This document shows, one piece after another, positions 26,560-38,453 of a stretch of 64,000 nt of DNA. Position 1 is the stretch's first letter, and every line of letters starts with the position of its first letter. A model generated the notes under the pieces. The model saw only the letters and a list, made by a program, of their open reading frames with translations. It was not told the origin of the DNA and ran no database searches. The stretch is from Lumnitzera littorea (Eukaryota; Streptophyta; Magnoliopsida; Myrtales; Combretaceae): assembly GCA_024138015.1 (NCBI GenBank), contig JAMXBB010000004.1, positions 5,143,700 to 5,207,699 on the forward strand, read 5' to 3'. The translations under genes and the position numbers were made by a program.

Positions 26560-29500
26560 CTCTTGAAACTTTAACCTATTTCTGGTACAAGATTCATTCC
26601 TCCTTCATCTTCTTTGTATACTTCAATTTCTTTAAACCTTCGCAAATAATGCTGCACCATTGAAATTGGGTTAGGGCCTCTCCTTCTGTACATACTTGAG
26701 CATCTTTCCTTCTAGATCTCCCAAGCGATAAGGCAAAATCTTCTCTTCTTATCAATCTATCGACTTTGGTTTTTTTCTCATAATTACCAACCACATCAAT
26801 CCAGTTAAGAAAAGAAGAGACTTGTGCCTTTTTTACTTTAACACCTAGTGTGTTTGACTGTATTAGGTCTACCTAATCACAAAGTAAAATAGCATGTTCT
26901 AAGCTCTCAAATCTACCTCACGAAACACGTTCAAACAATGTTAAGGCTCTACGTACACAGAGGTTGACCAAGGAAAGGTTTGAGTTATGAGTGATTCTCT
27001 AAACAAAGTATTTGACTTTAGCTAATATAAGTAATTGCCATATCTCTTTCCATTTCTCTTTAGACAAAATTGAGGACATTGATGCTTTTTTGTTTGTTCT
27101 CTCATATTGTAGGGATTCAATAAGGCGATGCGAGCTCTTGGCTAAAATTTCTCTAGACCTTTCAAAGGGTTACACAATTAGATCTCTCTAGGGAGTAACG
27201 TAAAGAGGTATACTTTTAATTGCTTCTCTTTCATTTTTTGTAGTTGCATGTCTTACTCTTCCTAGGCTCCACATTCCTACCTCCTTATCAATAAAGTCTA
27301 CCACTTTTACATTTGGATCATTACTAGGCTGTATTTCTGAGGGGTTATAGTTTAGTAAGGATGGGATCCACCTATTTTGCCAGAATCAAACCTTATCCCC
27401 TAAGCCAATCTTCCAAACACAGCCTCTGGAAAGAATATCTCTATCCTTTTATATATTGTGCTACCCCTATGAGCCTTTGCATCCTCTTCTCACTTCTCTT
27501 AAATCTTAATTAAGGTAATACATCCCTTTTAAAAATCCAGCCCATAAAGCCTTCGGTTTTATCTCAAGTGTCTATGCCAACTTGCTCAGTAATGCTAAGT
27601 TAAACATATGTAAATTCTCAAAGCCCATACCACCTTTCTCCTTAACATTAGTTAGTTTAGACCAATTGATCCAATGCATTTTGCCTTCACTACGTTTCTG
27701 CCCCTACCAGAATTTAACAATGAGTGAATTGACCTCATTGTACCATTTCTTCAAGAACTTGAAACATGACATAGAGTTCATAGGAATGGTAGTAGCAACT
27801 GATTTATTAATACTTCAAGTCTTGCCTCACTTAACAAACTTTACTTCCATCCCGAAAATTTAGCAATAGTTTTTTCTTTGAGAAAACTTTAGACTTCCAC
27901 TTTTAACCTTCCCCACAACATTGGTAATCTTAAGTAAATCCCTGAATCATCTCTTAATCTGACTCCTAATTGATCTTCCACTATTCTTCTTAAATCTAAT
28001 GGAGAGTTTGAGCTAAAAAATATAGGGGATTTTTGAAAATTGACCTCTTATCCTGAAGTAGTGCAATAAGTTTCAATTAACCCCTTCAGTATTGAAAAAT
28101 CCTTCTCATTAGCCTCTAGGAAGAATAAGGAATCATTTGTAAACAAGATGTGAGATAACACTAGATAAGAACTTTTAATCTTAATACCAACAAGTTAGCC
28201 TTCATCAACGGCTTTAAAATTCCCCTAGACAAAACCTCAGCTACTAAAATGAAAAAATAGGGTGATAGTAGATCACCCTGTCTAAGACTCCTATTAGGTA
28301 CAACATTTCCACTCATTTTCCCATTAACCATAACGTTAAAGGTTACAAATTTAACACAAAACATTACTCATCTAATCCATTGTTCCCTAAAACTAAACTT
28401 CCTTAAAACTTCCTCTAAAAAATCCCACTCCACTCTATCATAGTCCTTATTTATGTCTAGCTTTGAGGTACAAAAGTTCTTCTTACCTCTCTTCCTATTC
28501 CAAAGAAAATGAAAGATTTCAAGGGCAATTATCACATTATCATGAATCATTCTTCCTTAAGATAAATGCACTCTGATTTTCTGTGATTAACTCATGGAGA
28601 TGAGGTTTCAGCCTATTAACCAGCACCTTGAGATAATTTTATATAAAAAATTACACAAACTAATTGGATAGAATTGATTGACAAACTCAAGATTATGTAC
28701 TTTAGGAATAAGAATTAGATTAGTACAATTTAAGGATTTAGGGAACATACTTGAATTGAAGAAACTAGAGACTACTTAAGTGACCAAAGGACCTACCATA
28801 TCTCAACAACTTTGATAAAACACCCTTGAGAAACCATCTAGTCTTGGAGCTTTCAAGTCACCTAGTTGAAAAGCAGCAACTTTAATTTCTTCTTCCATAA
28901 TACTACTACATAGCATGATGTTCACCTCATTTGGAACTATTTTTTCCACCCAATCCAAACAATTACTCCAATTCTTGCTTCCATTATATTTGAATAACTT
29001 CCTAAAATGCTCTTTAAAGGCAATGACAATCTGGTTTTCTTCTTCTAGCCAATCTTCATTTCTATCCAATCTCCATTTCTATCCATTATTCTTAGGATCT
29101 TATTCCTATACCTTCCACGTAAAGTAGACTTATGGATAAAAGGCTAAGTTCTTATCTCCACATTTAAGCCATAGAATTATAGATCTTTGCTGTCAAAACC
29201 TCTCTTCCCTATCTTACAGAGAGTCTAAATGATGATACAGCTCATTCTCTTCATTACAAATGAAGAAATCATTCCCATCTTGCAAGTTCTCCAACTTCTG
29301 CATAACTTCTTCATTAGCTGCCCTATTATTTGGAAAGTTTTCTTTGCTTTATTTAGTTAAAGATTGCTTGAACTTCTTGAGATTATTCAATATCAACCAA
29401 AACACATTACCACCAAATTTGGAAACCCAATTATTTCTCATTATTTCTTTACAACTTTCATCCTCCAGCCACATACTTTTAAAGTAGAAGTGCCACAATA

Positions 29501-30175
29501 ACCGCTACATGATCTAAACCATAAGCATTCTGATGTAGGACTTGACAATGAGGAAAGTTCTTTATCCATAACATTAAAGCTAAGCCCTTACCAATCTGCT
29601 CCATCATAAGAACTCCATTAAAGCGTTTATTACACCATATGAATTTAGGTCTTTTAAAACCCAAATCTTGTGGATTTAAATAAAAAACCAGGTCCCTAAA
29701 TCCATCAATAAATCGTGCTTCCATTCTATTCCCCCCTTACTTTTTCATGTTCTTCAAGAATTGCATTGAAATCCCTAACACAAAGAAAGGGGATAGAAGT
29801 ATAAGCTACTTTTTGTCTTAAAATATTCCATAACCACATTTGTTTAGAAAAATCTAAGTGTGCATGAATCCAAATAACTCTGCCTACTAATCTCCCATCT
29901 CTATATTTAAAAATAGAGTCAATAAAATGGAAATTATCTTCCTTCACCTTAACTTGCATATTATATGGCCTTTAAAGAGCTAATCCCTCTACAATGCCTC
30001 TTCTTTGAACATAAAAAATTTCAACCATCTTCTTATTTTTTTCTATGTTGTTTTTTGCATATTTTGTTTCTATAATAAACACTACAGATGGACTGAATTT
30101 ATTTATTAGGCTTTTAAGGTTCCAAACTGTCTTAAGTGGCCCAAGCCTGTAACGGTTGTAACTAAGAAAACTCAT
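26560..30175 (-). pseudogene. LINE ORF2: endonuclease, reverse transcriptase, zf-RVT (decayed)
   Basis: The endonuclease starts at 30175 with MSFLSYNRYRLGPLKT and continues through FSPSVVFIIETK and CVRDFNAILEEHEKV (29726-29959). Reverse transcriptase pieces are LKAPRLDGFSRVFYQ (about 28803-28870), SKLDINKDYDRVEWDFL (28368-28550) and NRSLRQGDLLSPYFFILVAE (28161-28364). The catalytic FADD box reads FTND near 28135-28150, so the polymerase active site is lost. A zf-RVT-like cysteine/histidine region with SLEHAILLC lies around 26850-26940. Frameshifts separate the blocks. The final RNase H part lies beyond the MULE at 23380-23650. Confidence 0.85.
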
Positions 30176-30969
30176 GGCCCCTATATGGCTATTTTAAGCG
30201 AGCCACCACCTCCCATTGACTCACAAACAGAAATAAGTACATCAACTCAATTATCCTCATCATACTATTCAATCTTCTCTTCAATACACATAACCATTGA
30301 TTTATACATTCCCTTTCTTTCTTTTCTTAGAATTTACTTTTTACCTTTTCTAGCATCCTCAAACTGATCTTTCTTGGATACTCCATTAAAAATGAGGTTA
30401 ATTTGCTAATCAAACTTCTCTTCTTTCAATCTCTTAACATTTCCAACCAACTTGTTGCTTCTTCTTTTCATCTTTTCAAATTCATATTGTTAAAAAATTT
30501 AATTACTTTTCTTACTACAGGAGCAATTGTAAATGTAGCTTCACTTCTCGCCAATTTCACTTCCAAGGAATCCATTTGAGTTGAGTTTAACGTAGCATCC
30601 AACTCTACTTCGTGTGCAAGTTTTTCATGTTTTTGTAAGGTATTGCACTAGTTTAGGATTTCATATTTTTTAGTTTCTATAGATTTGGCTAACGGATCAA
30701 GATGTTCTAAGGGGTTATTTAGATACTGTTTTGTATTAGATAGGGTTTGAATAGAAATTGGGTTAAAGTGTTTGGATATGGTTGAGGCCAATTGGTTATG
30801 TTTGCAGTGGAATTGTTTGGTTCTTTAAGGTTAGAGCTTATGCTATATGTAAAGTGTTTGTGGTAGTATAATTTAGGTTGCTATTTTCCTTTTTAGATTG
30901 CACACCCTCCTTCTTAACCTTAGTTCCCCATTCTTTACTGTATTAGCTCTCATGCTCATTCAAATTTCT

Positions 30970-33900
30970 CTAGAAAACAACTACAAAACCACAATTCTTG
31001 CTAAAATGACCTAACCTTCCACACTTAAAACACCAATCATTTAGCTTCTCATACTTAAAAGTAATCAAATATTTCTCCCCATAATTTCTACTTATCCTCA
31101 TTTGAGCTTGCAAAAGATACATATAGGTAATCCATACTTTATCCCTTAGGAAACCCTTTCTTTCCCTTATCTTTGACACCACAGGCTTCACTTTGACAAC
31201 CTAACCCAATCTAGCCTCCGATATTTCTACATTTTTTACTATCATCTAATCTAATTTTAGATCATGAATTTGTACCTAAAAATAAATAGAATTCAAGGGA
31301 ATATCCTCCACATTCCATTTTGCCTTCTATTTCTCCATTTCCAAATAGTGACCCATCATAGCCCATGGACCATCATTCAACAAAGATAAACCCATATTCT
31401 TTTGTTTAACATCAATAGAAAATGGATTAGGTCTAATTGTAGAGATTACCATATCACCGTATGCATTCCAATCTTTCTTTAAAATGCCAATCATCACTCC
31501 TTTGTTTAGTGTTTTATCTGATATCCGTCATGCCTTGAAGCGGCAGAGTCGTAACAGCCCCGTCATGCAAACCATTCTAAAATAGAAATTGGCTTTACAA
31601 TCGCTATTCTAGACTTGATCTACACAAGGCATCTACGATTAACCCACTTTAAAGTAAACAGTTCGTAATTTTAATAAATTGTTTACTTAAGAAAATAAGA
31701 AAATATATATATACACTAAAATTCAGTTATTACAATTAATGTTCACAACGTTTCATCGTAATCTATGCCTTAGTTAATACATTATTCAAAAATGAAAAAT
31801 TCTAAGATAAGAGCTTAGACCTTAAAAATATATGTCTGTTCTTCAAATATTTTTCCTCACTTTCTAGGATCCAGCAGTTATTAGCTTCAAGGTAATTGTA
31901 AGTCGCTTCTTAACCAGTACCTGCAACGACATCTATAGGAATGTGAGTAACCACAACTCAGTAAGTCGAGATAGAGAATTTAAAACTATATCACAAACAC
32001 AAATAAGGTTATCAATCAACTTATTAGGTACAATGCATGTTCAAGCAAATGCCATCACACAACGTTGTCCAGCCCATCGTGAGATTAGAGAAATTGCGCC
32101 ATCTCTAATCTAGGTTGAGGAGTTGTCATTAATGTAATAGCTGACGACCAAACCCAAGCTTGTGCAATGGAGACACTACTCCTTCCGCGACTACCTTCAA
32201 ACCATTAACTTCACCCTTGCCGCGACCTCCTTACCTATTACTTAGTTCGACTAAGGATGAAGAAGGGACCCATTATGCTATCTAACGTTATCTCTTTCGA
32301 AGGGGTTGGTATTTGGCCGGAAAATCTAAGTTTCCCCTAATGGGTTGCTATGCAGGTCCGATTTATAATTACAGGTCGGATATTTGATTAGGTTCAGTTT
32401 AAGGTGATTAATCATTTCATACAAATCATACAATACAAGCTAAGCAGCAAATCAAAAATTATATCATCAGCTCAGAACAAGTACAATCCAGTACAATTTC
32501 AAGCCTCCAAAATACAACACTGTATTAATCCCAACTTACCTCGACTCTTCGGTTGCTCACTCGAAGTGAGACTTGTTTAGTCCATCGCTAATGATCCCTA
32601 TAATATCAACGTTGTCTCAGTTTTTATATAATTGTTATAAGTTTGTTTTATCTCATAACACTTATTATTATCCTTGGTTTAGGGTTTAATATGTCCAATT
32701 ATCTAGGCTCTCAAATCTTTTACAATTTTCTCGGTTTGGGGCTAAGTTCGGGTTCGAGTTCAGTTTTCACATCGATTTCTAAATTATGTTCTAGTTCAAT
32801 TTCTAAATACTGTTTTATACACGAACCCTAGAAACACATTTCAACCGATAATGTGAAATTAATCACATCACTTCCAGATATCCTAAATACCATAGTTACC
32901 TTTAGTCAGTATTTTATTCTATCCGATACACTTAAATCCATATTAGTATATCAAATTTACTCCTGATGTGAGAAATTTTTACATTCTTCATATAATTACC
33001 TAAATTTAAGTTTTCCATCAGATTTATTATATATTCTTATTATTTATATAATATCAATTTTTATCCTAATATTTTCTATTTATTATATTTTCAATAATTA
33101 CATATTATGTATTATCACATATTATGTACATAATACACATCTAATATTTCCATCACTTTAATTACCATCTCCCAACATTAATTAACATTTCAAAATGTCT
33201 AAATTCATCTCAAATCAGATTTTACACCTAATTACCCTAATTTACAAAATTAACTTAAAATTTACTATTTTTTCCTATTACTTATTTACTACATAATTAT
33301 CCTAATAATTACATCTAACACCCTAAATGATACAAATATCATACTTCATCAGATTTGAACATCTTAAAACATATAATGATTTGCTAAATCAGTAATTAAC
33401 TATTTAATTACTTAATTAACCAAAAATAACCCATTTATGCATCATTTTAAGGCTAAAAAATTATCTAAAAGTTTCAAAAATTAATTTTTGAAAAAGGACT
33501 TCGTGGTACTGTTCTATATCATTTAAGTAATCTATAAAAAAATTTTGAGCTTAAAACTACACTCTTAAGGTTATTATTTTTAATCCGAACAAAGCTCGGG
33601 TTTGCATGATTTCTTAAGGACAGTATATCACAGGATATATTTTTATCAAAATAATATTTTTTTCTAAAAACTACATACAAAAATATTCCAGAATAATAAT
33701 TTTCATAATTTTTTAAGAATATTTAATATTTTTACAAAATTAAACAATATCAAGTTGGAAATCGGACTTACTTGTGTGAGTGGCTCCGGTCGCAGTGGCC
33801 TTGTCAGCCAATTTGAGTGCTGCTACTACCATATGGTGGTGGTGGCCATCTACTCCTAAGTGCTCATCAAGTTTAAGTTTTTCTTAGAAGCTCAACTGTG

Positions 33901-34695
33901 TAGTTTTTCTTTTTTTGTAATTTTTGGTAAAACTCTAATTTCTTCTCAATTTCACCTCTCTCTAATTTTTTAAAATTCTAGGCATCCAAAATGAGCTTTT
34001 TGAAAAATTTGAGGTATTTATAGAAGTCTTAGGGAACTATTGTGCATTAATTAGATAAGACAATTGTCTTATCTCTTCTTTTTTTCACTTTTTATTTGTT
34101 GCATTTTAATTGATTACTTTTGTTTCTTCAATTCCAGATTGCAACGCCACTTTTTGGAATTTTCCTCATTTTTTTTTATTTTTCTTTATTTTTCCTTAAT
34201 TAATTATGAATTTTTTTAATTATTTAACATTATTTTAGCACATTTCGCATATTTTAAGTAATCATATGTATTTCTACCTATATGTAAATTCATATATAGT
34301 ACAAATAAATATTTCTAAATATTATTTATGTTATTTTATAATTTTTAGTATGCATATAATTTATCTCTAGTAACTTATTAATTATCAAAATATATTTTAC
34401 GCATTTTCAATAAATAATAAGTAATATGCTTAAAATTTAAAAATTTTATATTCTTTTATTTTATTACTTATTTTTTTAAATTCAAACTTAAGGGATCATT
34501 TTTACTAATATTTCTAGTTTTACTTTATAATTTAGGTTTGATCGGATCCTTTAGCCGATTAGAACTCCAAATAATTGGTTGTGAGGCTTACAATATCACT
34601 CTTGTTGCCATAAGAAACTTAACTTCAAACTTCTGGTCTTGATCAATGTCCAAATTGATCTCTTCTAGTGGTGTTTGATCAGTTTGTTGGGACAT
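30970..34695 (-). pseudogene. LINE ORF1 (gag-like, DUF4283 and CCHC knuckle), interrupted by the solo LTR
   Basis: The frame opens at 34695 with MSQQTDQTPLEEINLD and reads to ATRV next to the LTR. It continues at 31525 with SDKTLNKGVMIGILKKDW, so the reading frame is restored when the LTR and one ATATC are removed. The region near 31300-31400 reads LLNDGPWAMMGHYLEM and VQIHDL, typical of the DUF4283 domain of plant LINE ORF1. A knuckle of the form C-x2-C-x4-H-x4-C (CFKCGRLGHFSKNC) follows near 31000-31035. Internal stops show decay. The product would bind LINE RNA. Confidence 0.8.
31526..34592 (-). mobile_element. Solo LTR with perfect 5-bp target duplication (inserted in LINE ORF1)
   Basis: ATATC at 31521-31525 and 34593-34597 flanks 3067 bp. 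On the minus strand the element starts TGTAAGCCTCACAACC and ends GGCATGACG, where the usual terminal CA has become CG. The body is homologous in inverse orientation to the two elements at 8148-14902 and to 60619-62303. No gag, protease, polymerase or second LTR is present, so it is read as a solo LTR left after recombination between the two LTRs of a large element. The open frame at 32643-32831 is incidental. Confidence 0.8.
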
Positions 34696-35218
34696 AGCAG
34701 AAGTTCTAGTTAAAAAGGTTGCCTAGTACTGTAGACAACACAAATTTGATTATTAGACAATAGAATAAAAAGAAAAGATGAAGATTAAAGGTGCTAGTTT
34801 AGATCTAAATGGAAACGAAAAAAGGACAACAAAATATAGATATGAGAATCAATAAAGACGAAATAGTGCCTTCTTTGTACTCATTTTTTCAATTTTTCGA
34901 TTTTTCTCCCTTTTTTTTTCTTCTTACAATATGGGTTTCAATGTAACACAGCAAAAAAGAAAGAGGACCTACTCTCATTAGTATGGATGGTGTATTGTAA
35001 GAATGCAAAATAAAAAACAGGATGAATCTACAAACGAGAGAAAACAGAGTTAATAATGAAAATAGTTGCAATAACTCAATGAAATGATGTAGCAATGTTA
35101 AATAAAGTACATGAAAAAGGTGTGAAATAAAGGAATCTAAAGTCCTTAACTAACAACCAACATGATGTGACCCACTCTCCAAAATAAGAGAAAATGTCTC
35201 TCTCTAATTCAATATCAA

Positions 35219-35480
35219 TTCAATCCTATATTGGAAAAGCTAACTAGCTACTTGATTTTTAAGTTGTAAATGAACTATTGAGTTTATGCCTCAAGTAGTG
35301 TTATATCGTTATTGTTATTAGCAGTATAGACCATGTTTGGATCGCCCAATCCAATTTCTTATGGATAATAATTTAAAAAGATCCAGTTAATCTAACTAGT
35401 CCAATATAGTTTCTTATTAGAGAATACACTGATTCACTAAAAAACATAAATCTAGATCTAAGAAAAATAAAATATAAGAT
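35219..35480 (-). repeat. Paralogous upstream block U, copy 2 (right half, beyond the LINE)
   Basis: Colinear with 2740-3060 and 48960-49090: TTGGAAAAGCTA, AAGTTG-AAATGAACTA and GCCTCAAGTAGTG-TAT occur in the same order. Together with 22440-23109 it rebuilds one continuous block, showing that the LINE landed after the duplication of the transporter. Confidence 0.65.
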
Positions 35481-37979
35481 GCAAAAAGTTATTAACTTTG
35501 GGAAAATTACATTGAAAAGTATTAACATTTAGAGGTAAGTTTAATTAGGAGATTAATATTTCAAAAAGTTTAAATAATTAATCAATTTTCAGTGAGTTGT
35601 TAAAATAAATGATCAATGTTATAAAGCCATTAGTTTCATTTCACATGGTTGTTAAATGATAATGGCACTTACATGGTATATGCATGGAATATATGTTGTG
35701 TTTGCATGTACATATAAATAATAAATAAATGGAAAAATTGAAAAACCGGATAAAATTTCCAAAAAATAAAAAATAATTAGAAAAATTATTAAAACAAGGA
35801 AATGAAAAAAATCAGAAAATTAAAAACGATTAACATAAATAATTATAATATATAATAATATAATTAATTAAAAATCAAGAAAAAGGAAAAAATTGCAAAA
35901 ATTAAATATATATATATGAAAAATAAAATAGAAATTATATATATAGTCTATATGTTTGATATAGAAATAAATATATAATTTATGTTTATATATATACATA
36001 TATATAAGATAAAGATTATATGCATAATGTAATCTATTCATTTGTTATATATTTTACATCTATATCCGTATAAAATATATATTTACATATAACATACATA
36101 ACACATGTATAAAACACATAGAATATATGCATAATGTAATCTATTCATTTGTTATATATTTTACATTATATCTATATATAACATATATATTTACAAATAA
36201 CATGCATAACACATGTATAATCTATTTATTTGATATGCATATACATGTATATGAATATAACCTGTATGTATACAACAAATATATATATATTTATATATAT
36301 ACAACATAGTAGGCAATATACTAGAGCGTGACTATAAATTTAATGTAAAAAATAACATAAAGCATGTTTAGGATCATTGTTTTCACTATCTTAGTCCTTA
36401 TTAGGGGCCTCTTTTATAGCCTTGAATGTCAGGGGTCCTTTCGCCTCCTCCTCAATTGCATCATTATTATCATCTAACTTGCAATCATCATTTGCTCCTC
36501 TTACACTTTAGTCTTCCTCTAACTCTTCATCAGGAACCTCTTCTTAATCCTCCTTTGGGTCTTCCTCTAACAACCCTATTATGTGCTATCTACTTTTGCC
36601 TTGTAATTCTACAGAAAGAATTATTTAATATTTTTTGAGTGTTTTTTTATTTTAAGAGAATTTTAAATTAAAGAACTCCTAAGCCTTAAACACTTACAGG
36701 TTTAAAGGTGAAACTTCTACCTATAGTCTACCTACACTTAACTAGGTGATTAGTTGAGTTCATTCTCTAAGGTTCAATTCTCTTTTCTAGGCCCGTTGAT
36801 AGTCTAGCTAAACCTAAGGCTATCATATAAGCAAAAGTGAGATAGTTGGAGAGGTCAAATTCTTTTTTTATAATAAGCTCCTTAGAGATGCATCTTAGCC
36901 TTGGATAAAAGGTTGTAGCTTACAATTATTGCTTTACAGCTTCTTAAGTAAGAGATTATTGATGGGATCACTCTATCCTTTTAGTAAAATTTTTCAGCAC
37001 TAAGGAGGTATCTACCAGAGTGGCTTGGTAATTGAACTAGCTTAGTGGGCAGGTTGCTTAAGAAAACTCGATTGTACTCTTGCATATGTACTAATGATGG
37101 AATGGCCTATTAGTGATTTCTAAAGGGAGATAGGCTTAAGCTTAGTGTAGAGGGCTAAATTCAATTTATCTGCCTTGAACCCAATAATTAGAATGGATTT
37201 AACTTTTTGGGCTAAAATGATAGGGCTCAAGGAGTTAAACCAATATATTTTTAAGATGATCATGGGAGACTTGGTGTAGTGGGCTTAGAATAGGGTTCAT
37301 TGGATCAATTCGTTTAATCCAACTTTTCTTAATGTTAGCTCACACTAAGAAAGTAAGGTTATTACTGGGCCCAAAGTCGTTAAAGATGACATATTTGAGC
37401 CCTTGAAAAAAAGGATCAATTATAGCCATTGATTATCATCACAATCGGATCAATTGCTAACTTCTATGAATGCCTCATCCCTTCCCTCATTTGGACACAA
37501 TAAAAAACTCCGACCAATGCCATTACTTTACCAAACTACTTAATCAAACAAATCAAACACTTAACTTCCTTAAGAACTCTCACCTTGTTTGTTACAAATA
37601 ATGGAATTTAATGCTTTTCAACTCTTCTAGTTATCACAACCCTTGTAAGAGCTTTACTAAGATTGTTTGCTCCTCCTCCCCTTTCAGGTCCAATTGATCA
37701 TCTCATAAGTATTAGTTAAGTCAAGTCATTTCCCTTTGTCACGTGTAGCATGTTTGTCATGCAACACATATGTGACCTCCACATTCAGACTCCTACACTA
37801 GACTTAGCAATTTGAAGCCTAATCCGCTTGGTTTTGACTAGCTAGCTTAGAAGGAAAAAGGTCAAATGGTCTCTAATGAGCATATGCCTTTGCTAGGGAG
37901 AGATCACCTAAGGTTGCTTGATGCCATACTGTATGGAGTGAGCATGCAACACCTAGACATGCCTTCATCTTATGGCTAA
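35481..37979. other. Repeat-rich intergenic DNA
   Basis: A TA-rich stretch at 35880-36310 contains a 107-bp tandem duplication. On the minus strand, 36430-36620 encodes an acidic low-complexity stretch, possibly a retroelement fragment. The rest, to about 37950, shows no recognisable domain on either strand. Confidence 0.4.
36018..36232. repeat. Two-copy tandem repeat, 107-bp period
   Basis: The string TGCATAATGTAATCTATTCA recurs at 36021 and 36128, followed in both by TTTGTTATATATTTTACAT and later CATAACACATGTATAA. The two units are 36018-36124 and 36125-36232. Confidence 0.75.
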
Positions 37980-38453
37980 TTGCTCAAGAGAAGCTCTACA
38001 CCATTGGACAAGTTGCTGAAATGGGAGCTGGTCTCCTCAAACTGCTCTCTCCTGCGCAAGAGGGGGGAGGAAACATATAACAATACGTTTTCAAGGTGTA
38101 GTTTCATGTCGGAGTTTGGAGGAAAGTTGAGAGGCTTTTATGTTGGAGGCTATCTTTGCGTTAGGACGAAGAAGCTTAAATGGGTGCTGGAAGAAAGCGA
38201 TAATTATCCCGTGTTACTACGGAAGGAAAGTAATAGCCTTCGTGCAATGGAGGTCAATTTCTTATATTGCTTAATCATCATGTATCCCTTTTTTTATTTG
38301 CATTTCCCCAAAACTTGCATGACTAGAGGCTTTTCTACACGGAATAAAGCTAGCTTGGAAAGGCTTGATAAAGGTGTCCAAGTAGGGGCAGATTATATTA
38401 GCAGCAATGCTTCTAACACTTTGATGCCACGTAGGTCGATTGCTTTGAAGTAG
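37980..38453 (+). CDS. Unrecognised open reading frame, 157 aa
   Basis: This is the longest open frame in the 35.5-41 kb interval. It contains no transmembrane or signal segment of note apart from a hydrophobic patch (YCLIIMYPFFYLHF) and no family motif I recognise. No intron borders or paralogue occur in the window, and the flanks are repeat-like. It may be a transposon fragment or chance. Confidence 0.15.
   Translation: MLKRSSTPLDKLLKWELVSSNCSLLRKRGEETYNNTFSRCSFMSEFGGKLRGFYVGGYLCVRTKKLKWVLEESDNYPVLLRKESNSLRAMEVNFLYCLIIMYPFFYLHFPKTCMTRGFSTRNKASLERLDKGVQVGADYISSNASNTLMPRRSIALK

Larger units (their letters stand above)
23110..35205 (-). mobile_element. Full-length L1-type LINE, split by a MULE and a solo LTR
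   Basis: A non-LTR retrotransposon on the minus strand. The 3' end is the poly-A (T-run at 23110-23123) and the 5' end is near 35205. AATTCAACATCAA (23097-23109) and AATTCAATATCAA (35206-35218) form a 13-bp target duplication with one mismatch. Subtracting the MULE (2765 bp) and the solo LTR with its extra target copy (3072 bp) leaves about 6.26 kb, a normal length for a plant L1. Domains in order along the minus strand: ORF1 start, DUF4283-like region, CCHC knuckle, apurinic endonuclease, reverse transcriptase, zinc-binding zf-RVT region, RNase H. Many stops and frameshifts make it inactive. The upstream block of copy 2 is interrupted exactly at the target site. Confidence 0.88.

Noticed and set aside
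36127..36309. 60-aa open frame rich in Y, I and N
   Set aside because: It is a product of the TA-rich 107-bp tandem repeat.
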